A stretch of 64,000 nucleotides of DNA. It comes from Bacillota bacterium (lineage in GTDB: Bacteria > Bacillota > Clostridia > Tissierellales > Sedimentibacteraceae). The stretch covers positions 310,001 through 374,000 of the forward strand of contig JAEWJT010000004.1 of the NCBI GenBank assembly GCA_023386345.1. The letters are read 5' to 3'. The notes under the pieces were generated by a model. It did no database searches. It saw only the letters and a program-made list of their open reading frames with translations, and had not been told where the DNA came from. Position numbers and translations under genes: made by a program. This document shows positions 34,211-42,632 of this stretch, piece after piece (the stretch's first letter is position 1; each line of letters opens with the position of its first letter).

Positions 34211-34378
34211 GTCTTGTGCGACAAGACGCAAGTAAACTAATAACACTTAGTTTTACTATTTGTTATTAGTTTGTATGCTTTTTATTAAATTGGAAATTTT
34301 TCTTCCAATTTAATGACTGAAGAATCGGAATGATTCTTCTATAGAGCGAATAGAGTTCGCTCTGTGAACGAAGTTCAC
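34211..34378. repeat. Tandem series of six hairpins between spoIIIAH and yqhY
   Basis: Perfect or near-perfect stems follow one another: GTCTTGT/ACAAGAC (34211-34227), a 12-bp stem 34234-34272, a 12-bp stem 34284-34314, GAAGAATC/GATTCTTC (34319-34339), AGAGCGAA/TTCGCTCT (34343-34363) and GTGAAC/GTTCAC (34364-34378). The second could act as the spoIIIA terminator. The last three are almost contiguous and have 5-base (or 3-base) loops. No open frame is present. Confidence 0.75.
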
Positions 34379-34406
34379 TTTTTATTAAAGAAAGGATGGT
34401 TTTAAT

Positions 34407-34793
34407 ATGACAGAAAAAAATCAAGTTTTTGAAGATGGTCAAGTAAAGATTTCTGATGAAGTAGTAACTATAATAGCTGGTATAGCAACTACAGGTGTTA
34501 AGGGTGTACATAGCATGCACACTGGTTTAGTTGAAGGCTTTTCAAATTTATTTTCATCAAAAAACAATTATTCAAAGGGTGTTAAGGTTGTTATAGAAGA
34601 AAATGTAGTGACATTGGATATCTTTATAAATGTGGTTTATGGATGCAAGATTAATGATGTTGCAGCTGAGATACAAAGAACTGTTAAAAAAGAAGTTGAG
34701 ACTATGACAGATTTAACTGTTTCTGTTGTAAATATTCATGTTCAAAATATTGTAACCGAAAAAATAGAAAAAAAAGACGAAGAGAATCAATAA
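34407..34793 (+). CDS. yqhY: Asp23/Gls24 family protein (YqhY-like)
   Basis: A 128-residue Asp23/Gls24 envelope-stress-type protein. The opening DGQVKISDEVVTIIAGIATT followed by GVKGV and the later VYGCKINDVAAEIQRTVKKEVE are characteristic. In B. subtilis YqhY is needed to keep acetyl-CoA carboxylase activity in check, and the gene lies between acc genes and nusB. Here accBC are absent and spoIIIAH precedes. AGAAAGGATGG precedes the ATG. The nusB ATG follows its stop codon with no gap, so the pair is translationally coupled. Confidence 0.92.
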   Translation: MTEKNQVFEDGQVKISDEVVTIIAGIATTGVKGVHSMHTGLVEGFSNLFSSKNNYSKGVKVVIEENVVTLDIFINVVYGCKINDVAAEIQRTVKKEVETMTDLTVSVVNIHVQNIVTEKIEKKDEENQ

Positions 34794-35222
34794 ATGAATA
34801 GAAAAATTACTAGAGAAGAAGCAATAAAAATACTATATTCTATGGATATAGGAAATGTATATGATATTAAATTTGTTCAAGAATATCTGGATCATTTTGC
34901 AAATGAGGATTCAGATGATTTAACGTTTAATATTGAAGCTATTGACATTAATTACCTTGATAAAACAGTGCTTGATATTATAAATAACTTGGAAACTATT
35001 GACAAGAAAATCGAGGATAATTCAAAAACATGGAAAATTAACAGAATTGCTAAGATTGACTTGTCGATACTTCGAGTTGCATTGGCAGAAATACTATATA
35101 ATGAGCTTATTCCAAATGCTACATCAATCAATGAGGCTGTAAAAATAAGCAAAAAATATTCTGCTGATGAATCATATAAATTCATAAACGGGATACTAGG
35201 TTCTGTATGCAGAAGCTTGTAA
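34794..35222 (+). CDS. nusB: Transcription antitermination factor NusB
   Basis: NusB (142 residues) binds boxA RNA with S10 during rRNA transcription antitermination. The opening MNRKITREEAIKILYSMDIG and the C-terminal LRVALAEILYNELIPNATSI followed by NEAVKISKKYS are family signatures. Its ATG touches the yqhY stop codon, and the ribosome binding site AAGACGAAGAG inside yqhY is moderate. The order yqhY-nusB-xseA-xseB-tlyA-argR-recN is conserved in Firmicutes, except that folD is missing here between nusB and xseA. Confidence 0.94.
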   Translation: MNRKITREEAIKILYSMDIGNVYDIKFVQEYLDHFANEDSDDLTFNIEAIDINYLDKTVLDIINNLETIDKKIEDNSKTWKINRIAKIDLSILRVALAEILYNELIPNATSINEAVKISKKYSADESYKFINGILGSVCRSL

Positions 35223-35223
35223 G

Positions 35224-35264
35224 TTTAAAATGCGTTTGTATGCACGATATGTAAACATTTTAAA
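35224..35264 (+). promoter_or_regulatory. Hairpin in the xseA leader
   Basis: TTTAAAATG (35224-35232) pairs perfectly with CATTTTAAA (35256-35264), with GTTT/AAAC pairing inside. It ends two bases before the AAAGGAA site of xseA. Confidence 0.4.
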
Positions 35265-35282
35265 TAAAGGAATTTGTATAAA

Positions 35283-36461
35283 ATGAAATTAAAGCCAATT
35301 AAAGTATCCATGCTAAATCAATATGTGAAGAACTTGTTAAAAAGCAATAGCATATTCTATAATCTTTATGTTGAAGGGGAAGTTTCTAATATTAAGATTA
35401 GTAAAACAGGCTATACTTTTTTTACGCTAAAAGATGAAAGCTCTGCTATAAGCTGTGTATGTTATTATCCGGATGAAAATGTATCTGATGGTGATAAAGT
35501 CATTGTTAATGGAAAGCTTGAAGTATATGAGGCTAGAGGTACTTATCAAATTGTTGTAAATAATATTGAAAAAACAGGGCTTGGCAATATCTTTAAGGAA
35601 CTTGAGCTTTTAAAGGCTAAGCTAAAGGAAAGAGGCTTGTTTGATAAAAATAAGGAAATTCCTTTGCTTCCATCTAAAATAGGTGTTGTAACCTCTAAAA
35701 ATGGAGCGGCTGTTCAAGATATTATAAGAAGCTTTAATATGGTAAATGCAGGTCTTGACATATCTATTTACGATTGTCTTGTTCAAGGTGAAAATGCTAA
35801 GGATAGCATTATTCGTGCAATAAAGCACTTTAATGATGAGGAAATTGTTGATATTATTCTCATAGCCAGAGGCGGAGGAAGCTCAGAGGATTTAAAGGTG
35901 TTTAATGAGCTTGAAGTAGCAGAGGGTATTTTTATGTCTAAAATTCCGGTAGTAACTGGTATAGGACATGATACGGATATAACATTGTCAGACTACACAG
36001 CTGACGTGCATTGTCATACTCCTACAGCAGCTGCTGAATACATAATACGAGGATATAAGAATATAAATCTGCAATTAGAAGCATATTTTAAAGACCTAGT
36101 TGTTAAAACAAAAAACGAGCTTAAATATATTGAAGCAAGCTTAAATACTTATCAATATATTTTAAAAACGCATAATCCACAAAATATTATTGTAATGTTG
36201 AAAAATCAATGCGATATGCAAAAAGCAAAGCTGTCAAATAATATGAATAATGAGTTAAGTAAAAAGCAAAACAGCTTAAATTTAATGTATGAGAGAATTT
36301 TAGGTCATGATTATAGGAAACAGCTTAAAAATGGATATTCCTTGATTTTTGATAAGGATAATAATCTTATAAAAAGTGTGGATAATGTAAATACAGGTGA
36401 AAAAATTAAAATAATGTTTGATAAATTTAGTATAGAAGCAGAAATAACTAATGTCTTATAA
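35283..36461 (+). CDS. xseA: Exodeoxyribonuclease VII large subunit
   Basis: XseA is the catalytic subunit of exonuclease VII, which degrades single-stranded DNA from both ends. The 392-residue protein starts with an OB-fold (LYVEGEVSNIKISKTGYTFF), continues with the catalytic domain (IGVVTSKNGAAVQDIIRSF, ARGGGSSEDL, VVTGIGHDTDITLSDYTADV) and a long coiled coil before the C-terminal GYSLIFD. ATG 35283 is used because AAAGGAA is at the right distance; TTG 35274 is in frame but too close. xseB follows after two small hairpins. Confidence 0.95.
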   Translation: MKLKPIKVSMLNQYVKNLLKSNSIFYNLYVEGEVSNIKISKTGYTFFTLKDESSAISCVCYYPDENVSDGDKVIVNGKLEVYEARGTYQIVVNNIEKTGLGNIFKELELLKAKLKERGLFDKNKEIPLLPSKIGVVTSKNGAAVQDIIRSFNMVNAGLDISIYDCLVQGENAKDSIIRAIKHFNDEEIVDIILIARGGGSSEDLKVFNELEVAEGIFMSKIPVVTGIGHDTDITLSDYTADVHCHTPTAAAEYIIRGYKNINLQLEAYFKDLVVKTKNELKYIEASLNTYQYILKTHNPQNIIVMLKNQCDMQKAKLSNNMNNELSKKQNSLNLMYERILGHDYRKQLKNGYSLIFDKDNNLIKSVDNVNTGEKIKIMFDKFSIEAEITNVL

Positions 36462-36464
36462 AAA

Positions 36465-36511
36465 AGCGAGCTGAGTTCGCTCTATGGACATTGTGTCTTG
36501 CCAAGCAAGAC
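36465..36511. repeat. Two triloop palindromes between xseA and xseB
   Basis: AGCGAGC (36465-36471) pairs with GTTCGCT (36475-36481) around TGA, and GTCTTGC (36495-36501) with GCAAGAC (36505-36511) around CAA. The second has the same GTCTTG/CAAGAC arms as the hairpin at 34211, and the first shares GCGA/TCGC arms with that at 34343. Confidence 0.65.
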
Positions 36512-36530
36512 GATATACAAGGAGCATAAT

Positions 36531-36722
36531 ATGAATTTTGAAAGCTTTGAAGAAGCTATGGAAGTTTTAAAGGTTGCGGTTGATGAATTTGACAATGGAA
36601 AGCATATGAATTTAGATGATTTAATCGAAAATTATGAAAAAGGTATACTTGCATATAATTATTGCATTAAAAAGCTTGAGGAAACACAGAATAGAATAAA
36701 AATAATAGATGGCAAGGAATAA
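36531..36722 (+). CDS. xseB: Exodeoxyribonuclease VII small subunit
   Basis: XseB is the 63-residue helical small subunit of exonuclease VII, with the pattern MNFESFEEAMEVLKVAVDEF and later LIENYEKGILAYNYCIKKLEE. ATG 36531 follows AAGGAG; an ATG-less extension to 36498 would read through the second palindrome. It lies 7 bases before tlyA. In most Firmicutes ispA and dxs stand between these two genes; here neither is present in the window. Confidence 0.93.
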   Translation: MNFESFEEAMEVLKVAVDEFDNGKHMNLDDLIENYEKGILAYNYCIKKLEETQNRIKIIDGKE

Positions 36723-36729
36723 ATAGCAA

Positions 36730-37533
36730 ATGGACAGATTAGATGTTTTGATGTTTAATTTAGGACTAGCTAAGAGCAGAGAAAAAGCTAAGCAAATGAT
36801 AATTTCAAATACAGTCCATGTAAATGGTATATTAGTAAATAAGCCAAGTGCAGTATTTGATGAGCAATGTGAAATAAAGATTGATTTACCAGAAGTTGAA
36901 TTTGTAAGCCGTGCAGCATTTAAGCTAAAAAAAGCAGTAGAAGAATTTAATATAGACTTAAAAGATAAAGTTTGCGTTGATGTAGGTGCTTCTACAGGGG
37001 GCTTTACTGATTTTATGCTTAAAAATGGCTGTGCCTTAGTGTATGCAATAGACTCAGGGCGAGATCAATTAGCAGATACTTTGTTAAATGATAAAAGAGT
37101 TATATCAATGGAGAGGACAAACTTTAGATATATTGATGTGGGGATATTTAAAGAAAAAATTGATTTTGTCTGTGTTGATGTTTCCTTTATATCTTTAGAG
37201 CTAATAATACCTAAGATTGTCGAAATTTGTAATGAAAACACAGATATTGTAGCCTTAGTTAAACCACAATTCGAGGCTGGTAAAGGTAATGTAGGTAAGA
37301 ATGGAATTGTAAAAGATAAAAAAATGCACATTAGTATACTTGAAAAAGTATATAGATATTTTTTTGATAATAAATTATTTATAAATAATATTATTTACTC
37401 TCCGATTACTGGTGGAGATGGAAACATAGAATATCTTGTCCATGTAAGATGCGACAAGATAAATACTACTTTTGAAAATAATCTACATGAGATAATTAAA
37501 AAAATAACAAATGAATCTTTTAAAAGTCTATAA
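36730..37533 (+). CDS. tlyA: TlyA family rRNA methyltransferase
   Basis: A 267-residue protein with an N-terminal S4 RNA-binding domain (LDVLMFNLGLAKSREKAKQM, about residues 3-60) and an FtsJ-like SAM-dependent methyltransferase domain (motif I CVDVGASTGGFTDFML, about 84-99; later VDVSFISLELIIP and ALVKPQFEAGK). TlyA methylates 2'-O of 16S C1409 and 23S C1920 in mycobacteria; the Firmicutes homologue is likely similar. It is 7 bases after xseB and upstream of argR. The ppnK gene often found between tlyA and argR is absent. Confidence 0.92.
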   Translation: MDRLDVLMFNLGLAKSREKAKQMIISNTVHVNGILVNKPSAVFDEQCEIKIDLPEVEFVSRAAFKLKKAVEEFNIDLKDKVCVDVGASTGGFTDFMLKNGCALVYAIDSGRDQLADTLLNDKRVISMERTNFRYIDVGIFKEKIDFVCVDVSFISLELIIPKIVEICNENTDIVALVKPQFEAGKGNVGKNGIVKDKKMHISILEKVYRYFFDNKLFINNIIYSPITGGDGNIEYLVHVRCDKINTTFENNLHEIIKKITNESFKSL

Positions 37534-37576
37534 GTTTTTGGAGAGACTTTTAAGTCATTTTGAAAAAATACTTTAG

Positions 37577-37592
37577 TAGCTCAGCAGAGCTA
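37577..37592. repeat. Short hairpin before argR
   Basis: TAGCTC (37577-37582) and GAGCTA (37587-37592) flank AGCA. It lies in the tlyA-argR gap, 11 bases before a TATAAT at 37603. Confidence 0.4.
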
Positions 37593-37658
37593 AAAAATAT
37601 ATTATAATACAAAATAACATTATTTTATTGTTATAGGAGAAAGGAAAATAAGAAAAAA

Positions 37659-38111
37659 ATGAAAAAATACACAAGACAATTAAAAATTTTAGAGATGATA
37701 ACATCATCGGAGATTGAAACACAAGAGGAATTAGCAGATGGTCTAAAGGCTATAAATATTGATGTTACTCAAGCTACAATTTCAAGAGATATTAAAGAAC
37801 TTAGACTCATCAAAACTGTGTCAAAAAGCGGCAAGCAAAAATATGCAACAATTGCGCAAAGTCAAGAAGGCATAGCTGAAAGATTAAACAAAATGTTTGA
37901 AAATTCAGTTGTTTCAATTGATGATGCTATGAACATAATCATAGTTAAAACAATACCTGGAGCAGCGCAAATATGTGCTTCAGCTATCGATTATATGGGA
38001 TTAGAAAATGTAGCTGGCACTTTAGCTGGTAATGACAGTGTATTTGTTGCTATAAAAAGTTTAGAAGCTGTAGAAGATATAATGGAAGAATTCAGAAAAG
38101 TTATAAGATAA
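37659..38111 (+). CDS. argR: Arginine repressor ArgR
   Basis: A 150-residue arginine-dependent repressor/activator. The N-terminal winged helix includes TQATISRDIKELRLIKT (about residues 38-54), and the C-terminal oligomerisation and arginine-binding domain ends GTLAGNDSVFVAIKSLEAVE. GGAGAAAGGAAAA precedes the ATG. argR sits next to recN in most Firmicutes, as here, and its targets are elsewhere. I looked for an ARG box (TGAAT-N4-ATTCA) in its own leader and did not find one. Confidence 0.95.
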   Translation: MKKYTRQLKILEMITSSEIETQEELADGLKAINIDVTQATISRDIKELRLIKTVSKSGKQKYATIAQSQEGIAERLNKMFENSVVSIDDAMNIIIVKTIPGAAQICASAIDYMGLENVAGTLAGNDSVFVAIKSLEAVEDIMEEFRKVIR

Positions 38112-38131
38112 GCTATTTGGGAGAATATTTT

Positions 38132-39811
38132 ATGTTATTGAATTTAAGTATAAAAAATTTAGCTGTTTTTAAGGATGTATCGATTGATTTTACTAAAGGC
38201 TTCAATATTATCACAGGAGAAACTGGAGCGGGAAAATCTATTTTGATTGAAGCTTTGTTTTTAATCATTGGCTCAAGAGCAAGCAAGGAACTGATAAGAA
38301 AAGATTGCAAAAGCGCTTTTTTAAGTGCTGCATTTGATATTTATAAAAATATAAAGGCAAGTAAATTTTTAAATGAAAATAACATATTTATTGAAGATGA
38401 TGATTTTCTTATAATTTCAAGAGAACTTTTAGATACTGGAAAAAGTATAAACAAAATAAATAACAATGTAGTATCTATAAATATATTGAAAGAGCTAGGA
38501 ATTTTTCTTTTAGATATATATGGACAATTTGAACAGCAATATATTTATAAGAAAGAAAATCATATTATTTTATTGGACAACTTAATTAATAAAGAAATTA
38601 CTCCAGTTTTATCTGAATATGAATTGCTTTATAGTACGTATCGAAGAAAACTGTCAGAAATAGACAATTTGACGGACAAGCTATATAATAAAGATAAAAA
38701 ATTAGAGCAGTATAGCTACGAGATAAATGAGATAGAAGAAGCATCCTTGCAGGAGGATGAAGAAGATAATTTGATTAAGGAGCTTAAAAAACTATCAAAT
38801 ATGAAAGAAATACAAGCTTCTTTGTTCGAAATTGAAAAGAAACTTGTAAAAAATGATAATTCTGCTATAAATAATATCAATAGCTCATATAGCTTATTAA
38901 ATAAAATTAAAAATTATGATGATAATATAAATAAATATATTGAAAGATTTGATTTTATAATAGACGAACTGCAAGATTTAGGCTTTGATATAATTGATTA
39001 TTCTGACAATTTAGAACTTGATAATCAAAGATTAGAAGAGATTGAGGACAGAATTTCTCTTATAAATAGCTTAAAGAGAAAATATGGTTATAATATAAGT
39101 AAAATCAATGAATATAAGGAAAGTGTTCAAAACGAATACAATATACTGCTTGATGCTGAAAGTAAATTAAATTCATTAAATAAAGAATTGCAGTCTACAA
39201 AAACTGCTTTAACGAAAACAGCTTTTACAATGACTAATTTAAGAAAAAATGCAGCAGATTTTCTTGAGAAAAATATGGCAGTAGAACTAGAAGATTTAAA
39301 TATGAAAAATATTCAGTTTAAAGTTAAATTTGATGCTAAAAGTGATTTTTCACCAAATGGATTAGATGACATTGAATTTTTAATGTCAACTAATGCCGGA
39401 GCTGACTTAAATGCTATACATAAAATAGTTTCTGGTGGTGAAGCATCAAGAATAATGCTTGCTATAAAGAAATTAAGCTGTGATAATGACTTTATTACCA
39501 GTTTAGTTTTTGATGAAATAGATACTGGAATTAGTGGGAAAACTTCACAAATGGCAGGAAATAAGATGAAATTTATTTCAAAAAATAGCCAGGTTATATG
39601 TGTAACTCACTCTCCGCAAATTGCTTCAATATCTGATAATCATTTTATGATAGAGAAAAACAGCTCGTCAAATGAAACGATAAGTGTTGTAAAAAAATTA
39701 AATGATAACGAAAAAATTAATGAAATTGCAAGACTTTTAAGCGGTATGAATATAACGCAAAAATCCTTAAATAACGCAAAGGAACTAATTGAATCTAATA
39801 AAAATGGTTAA
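38132..39811 (+). CDS. recN: DNA repair protein RecN
   Basis: RecN is an SMC-like ATPase for double-strand break repair. The 559-residue protein begins LLNLSIKNLAVFKDVSIDFT, has Walker A GETGAGKS (about residues 28-35), a long coiled-coil middle (about 150-350), the signature VSGGEASRIMLAIK and Walker B LVFDEIDTGISG. ATG 38132 follows GGGAG; a TTG at 38117 is in frame but overlaps that site. It follows argR by 20 bases, a conserved pairing. A T-rich hairpin after the gene may terminate. Confidence 0.95.
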   Translation: MLLNLSIKNLAVFKDVSIDFTKGFNIITGETGAGKSILIEALFLIIGSRASKELIRKDCKSAFLSAAFDIYKNIKASKFLNENNIFIEDDDFLIISRELLDTGKSINKINNNVVSINILKELGIFLLDIYGQFEQQYIYKKENHIILLDNLINKEITPVLSEYELLYSTYRRKLSEIDNLTDKLYNKDKKLEQYSYEINEIEEASLQEDEEDNLIKELKKLSNMKEIQASLFEIEKKLVKNDNSAINNINSSYSLLNKIKNYDDNINKYIERFDFIIDELQDLGFDIIDYSDNLELDNQRLEEIEDRISLINSLKRKYGYNISKINEYKESVQNEYNILLDAESKLNSLNKELQSTKTALTKTAFTMTNLRKNAADFLEKNMAVELEDLNMKNIQFKVKFDAKSDFSPNGLDDIEFLMSTNAGADLNAIHKIVSGGEASRIMLAIKKLSCDNDFITSLVFDEIDTGISGKTSQMAGNKMKFISKNSQVICVTHSPQIASISDNHFMIEKNSSSNETISVVKKLNDNEKINEIARLLSGMNITQKSLNNAKELIESNKNG

Positions 39812-39824
39812 TTTTATGATATAA

Positions 39825-39862
39825 AAAATTTTTAAATCTAAAGATTTTAAATTTTTATTTAA
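39825..39862 (+). terminator. AT-rich hairpin after recN
   Basis: AAATCT and AGATTT form the core stem, with AAAAATTT/AAATTTTT outside. It is AT-only, so termination strength is doubtful. Confidence 0.45.
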
Positions 39863-39957
39863 AATCTCAAATAAATTAGAGTTTTGTAGCTTTTAGACAA
39901 TAGAATAATAAAATTTATAATGGTTAAATTAAAATTAAAATTTTTAAGGAGTGTGTG

Positions 39958-41058
39958 ATGAAACATTTTAAAGGAAAAATTTTAATTTTAATAACCATAA
40001 TTTGCGTTATAATTGGAACGGTATATTTTTTTGATAATAATTTAAAAGTTTCTTATAAATATTTTAATCCCTTTATCACTGATGAAGAGGTTAGTTTTGA
40101 AAAACGTTATGTAATACCTGGAGGGCAAACTATTGGAGTTGAGCTAAAAACAAAGGGTATTCTAGTAGTTGGGCTTGCTGATGTTGTAAATAATAATAAA
40201 ATTTCTATATCTCCAGCAAAAGATGCTGGGATGCACATAGGCGATAAAATTATATCTGTTGATAATAACCCAGTATCTAAAACGACAGATTTTATATCTT
40301 ATGTAAAATCTAAGGGAATAAAAGAATATAATATTGAAGTTGAGAGAAATGGTGATAAAATACAGCTTTTGATGACTCCGGTAAAAAGGTATGAGGCTAA
40401 TGATATTATTTTTGGATTTTGGGCAAGAGATAATATAGCAGGTATAGGAACAATAACCTATATTGACCCAGAGACTAGAGCATATTCAGCAGTAGGTCAT
40501 GGAATAACTGACTCAGACACCAAAAAGCTTATAGATATTGATTACGGATTAATTTCAAAGGCAAATATTACAAACATAAAATCTGGTAAAAGAGGCGAAC
40601 CGGGTGAGATTGTAGGCTATATCTTAAAAGATGAGAATAGGCTTGGAACTGTAAGAAAAAACACTTCTTTTGGAGTTGTGGGAGAAATCGACGAAAAGAG
40701 CATGACATATTTTTCAAATAGCTTAATAGAAATTGGCAATAAGGATGATGTCGAAATCGGTCCTGCAAAGATATTGGCTTGCTTAGACCACGAAATTAAG
40801 GAGTACAATATAGAAATTATAAAGACATATTATCAAAGCAAGGCTACTGATAAAAGCTTTATAATCAGAATAGTTGACAAAGAATTATTATCATTGACAA
40901 ATGGAATAATTCAAGGAATGAGTGGCTGCCCTATCATACAAAATGGAAAGCTAATAGGAGCTGTAACTCATGTATTTATGAATGACCCTTCTAAAGGTTA
41001 TGGAATTTATGCACAGTGGCTTTTTGATGAAAATACTCGTAAAAAATCCGACCTATAG
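39958..41058 (+). CDS. spoIVB: Sporulation signalling protease SpoIVB
   Basis: SpoIVB is a forespore-secreted PDZ serine peptidase that triggers sigma-K processing by cleaving SpoIVFA. The 366-residue protein has an N-terminal membrane segment (about residues 8-26), a PDZ domain (about 85-145, DAGMHIGDKIISVDNNPV) and the SA-type peptidase domain with the catalytic histidine in YSAVGHGITD (about 185) and serine in QGMSGCPI (about 322). ATG 39958 directly follows a GTG that is also in frame; AAGGAGTG is the ribosome binding site. spo0A follows, the universal order in endospore formers. Confidence 0.95.
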   Translation: MKHFKGKILILITIICVIIGTVYFFDNNLKVSYKYFNPFITDEEVSFEKRYVIPGGQTIGVELKTKGILVVGLADVVNNNKISISPAKDAGMHIGDKIISVDNNPVSKTTDFISYVKSKGIKEYNIEVERNGDKIQLLMTPVKRYEANDIIFGFWARDNIAGIGTITYIDPETRAYSAVGHGITDSDTKKLIDIDYGLISKANITNIKSGKRGEPGEIVGYILKDENRLGTVRKNTSFGVVGEIDEKSMTYFSNSLIEIGNKDDVEIGPAKILACLDHEIKEYNIEIIKTYYQSKATDKSFIIRIVDKELLSLTNGIIQGMSGCPIIQNGKLIGAVTHVFMNDPSKGYGIYAQWLFDENTRKKSDL

Positions 41059-41182
41059 GAATAAAATTTAAAGGGAATTATCTTATTTTGGCGTATAATA
41101 TATTACAGACAAAATGTGATAGCTATTTATAATATTGCTTGTAAAATTATAGCGAGCATAAAAAATCAGGGGGGTTATAATC

Positions 41183-41977
41183 ATGGAAGAGATGGTAAAG
41201 GTTGTCATATCAGATGACAATAAGGAATTTAGAGGAGTATTAAAGGACTTTTTAGCAACAAAAAATCTATTTGATGTAGTTGCGACAGCAGATGATGGTA
41301 TCAAAGCAGTTCAGGCTGTTGAAAAATTTGAGCCGGACGTTTTGATACTAGACATTATAATGCCTCATTTAGATGGATTAGGAGTTCTTGAGAGACTTCA
41401 CAAGACTCAGTTAAGAAAATTTCCAAAGGTAATTATTTTATCTGCAGTTGGTCATGATAAAATCACACAAAGAGCAATCAGTATGGGTGTTGATTATTAT
41501 ATAGTTAAGCCTTTTAACTTTGATTCATTCTCAGATAGATTGCTGCAGGTTTCTGGATTTGAAACACCTAAGATGCTTTCAAGAAACAAAGAAATGCTTT
41601 ATAACGATATTGTAGAAAAGAAATTTAGCTTAGAATCAAAGATAACTGAGATATTGAGGGAAGTGGGGGTTCCAGCACATATTAAAGGTTACCAGTATTT
41701 AAGAACATCAATTATTGAAGTAGTAAATAATATAGAGCTTCTAGGAGCTATAACAAAAGAGTTATATCCAGGTATTGCATCAAGATACTCAACGACTCCA
41801 AGCAGAGTAGAAAGAGCTATAAGGCATGCTATAGAGGTTGCGTGCAACAGAGGCAGGATTGAGACTATCAACAGTATTTTTGGATATACTATACATAACA
41901 ATAAAGGTAAACCAACAAATAGTGAGTTCATTGCTATGATAGCTGATAAGTTAAGACTTGAGCAAAGAGTATCATAG
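41183..41977 (+). CDS. spo0A: Sporulation master regulator Spo0A
   Basis: Spo0A is the response regulator that starts sporulation. The 264-residue protein has a receiver domain (acidic pocket DDN near residue 12, phosphoryl-accepting aspartate in LILDIIMP near 56, lysine in YYIVKPF near 106) and the Spo0A-specific DNA-binding domain whose recognition region reads SRYSTTPSRVERAIRHAIEV. GGGGGG precedes the ATG. It lies 124 bases after spoIVB; I did not find a clear sigma-H promoter or 0A box in that gap. Confidence 0.97.
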   Translation: MEEMVKVVISDDNKEFRGVLKDFLATKNLFDVVATADDGIKAVQAVEKFEPDVLILDIIMPHLDGLGVLERLHKTQLRKFPKVIILSAVGHDKITQRAISMGVDYYIVKPFNFDSFSDRLLQVSGFETPKMLSRNKEMLYNDIVEKKFSLESKITEILREVGVPAHIKGYQYLRTSIIEVVNNIELLGAITKELYPGIASRYSTTPSRVERAIRHAIEVACNRGRIETINSIFGYTIHNNKGKPTNSEFIAMIADKLRLEQRVS

Positions 41978-41990
41978 TGTATGGAAAGTG

Positions 41991-42038
41991 CTAATTCCAT
42001 TGGACAATAATTGTTAGGAATTTTATGAAATGGATTAG
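41991..42038 (+). promoter_or_regulatory. Hairpin in the nudF leader
   Basis: CTAAT-T-CCATT (41991-42001) pairs with AATGG-ATTAG (42029-42038) with one bulged T, and an ACAAT/ATTGT palindrome lies in the loop. It ends a few bases before the GAGGAGG of nudF. Confidence 0.4.
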
Positions 42039-42055
42039 TGTATGAGGAGGACAAA

Positions 42056-42574
42056 TTGAACGAGGAAATTACTGTTAGTAGTGAAAAAATATATGATGGC
42101 AAAATAATTAATTTAAGAATAGATACAGTTGAGTTGCCAAATAAAAAATATACTAAAAGGGAAATTGTGGAGCATAAAGGAGCAGCAGCAATTATTGCAT
42201 TAGATGAGGATAATAAAATTATCTTGGTAAAGCAGTATCGTAAGGCTGTTGAGGATTTTTTATATGAGGTGCCAGCTGGCAAACTTGAATTAAACGAGGA
42301 GCCGCTAAATTGTGCAAGTAGAGAACTTGTTGAAGAAACGGGGTATTGCGCAAATAAAATTGAAAAATTAACAGAATTTTATACATGTCCTGGATTTTGC
42401 AATGAAAAAATACATTTATTTAAGGCAACTGAATTAAAACAGGTAGAAACTAATTTAGATGATGATGAGTTTATTGAAATAATAAAGGTAAGCATTGATG
42501 AAGCAAAGGAAATGATAAAGCAAAATAAAATTGTCGATGCTAAGACACAAATAGCAATTTTTAACTTATTCTAA
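42056..42574 (+). CDS. nudF: ADP-ribose pyrophosphatase, Nudix family
   Basis: A 172-residue Nudix hydrolase expected to split ADP-ribose into AMP and ribose 5-phosphate. The Nudix box is G-x5-E-x7-REL-x-EE-x-G in the segment from GKLELNEEP to RELVEETGY (about residues 75-97), preceded by the VPAG signature of this subfamily. TTG 42056 is the likely start because GAGGAGG lies just before it; the in-frame ATG at 42038 contains that site downstream of itself. In B. subtilis nudF also lies near spoIIM and xerD, supporting the assignment. Confidence 0.9.
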   Translation: MNEEITVSSEKIYDGKIINLRIDTVELPNKKYTKREIVEHKGAAAIIALDEDNKIILVKQYRKAVEDFLYEVPAGKLELNEEPLNCASRELVEETGYCANKIEKLTEFYTCPGFCNEKIHLFKATELKQVETNLDDDEFIEIIKVSIDEAKEMIKQNKIVDAKTQIAIFNLF

Positions 42575-42632
42575 CAGTAAGAATTCTATAGTATATGTAA
42601 ATTTTTATAGAATAAGTTCACTTATAGTAATT

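Noticed and set aside
34211..34378. CRISPR array
   Set aside because: The hairpins differ in sequence and there are no equal direct repeats or regular spacers; no cas gene is in the window.
36723..36729. OLE RNA beside xseB
   Set aside because: OLE RNA can lie near the xseB-ispA-dxs genes, but only 7 bases separate xseB and tlyA.
37577..37608. argR promoter and ARG box
   Set aside because: TATAAT at 37603 has no acceptable -35 partner at the right distance, and no ARG box is visible.
41059..41182. Sigma-H promoter and 0A box before spo0A
   Set aside because: No sequence in the gap fits either consensus well enough to report.
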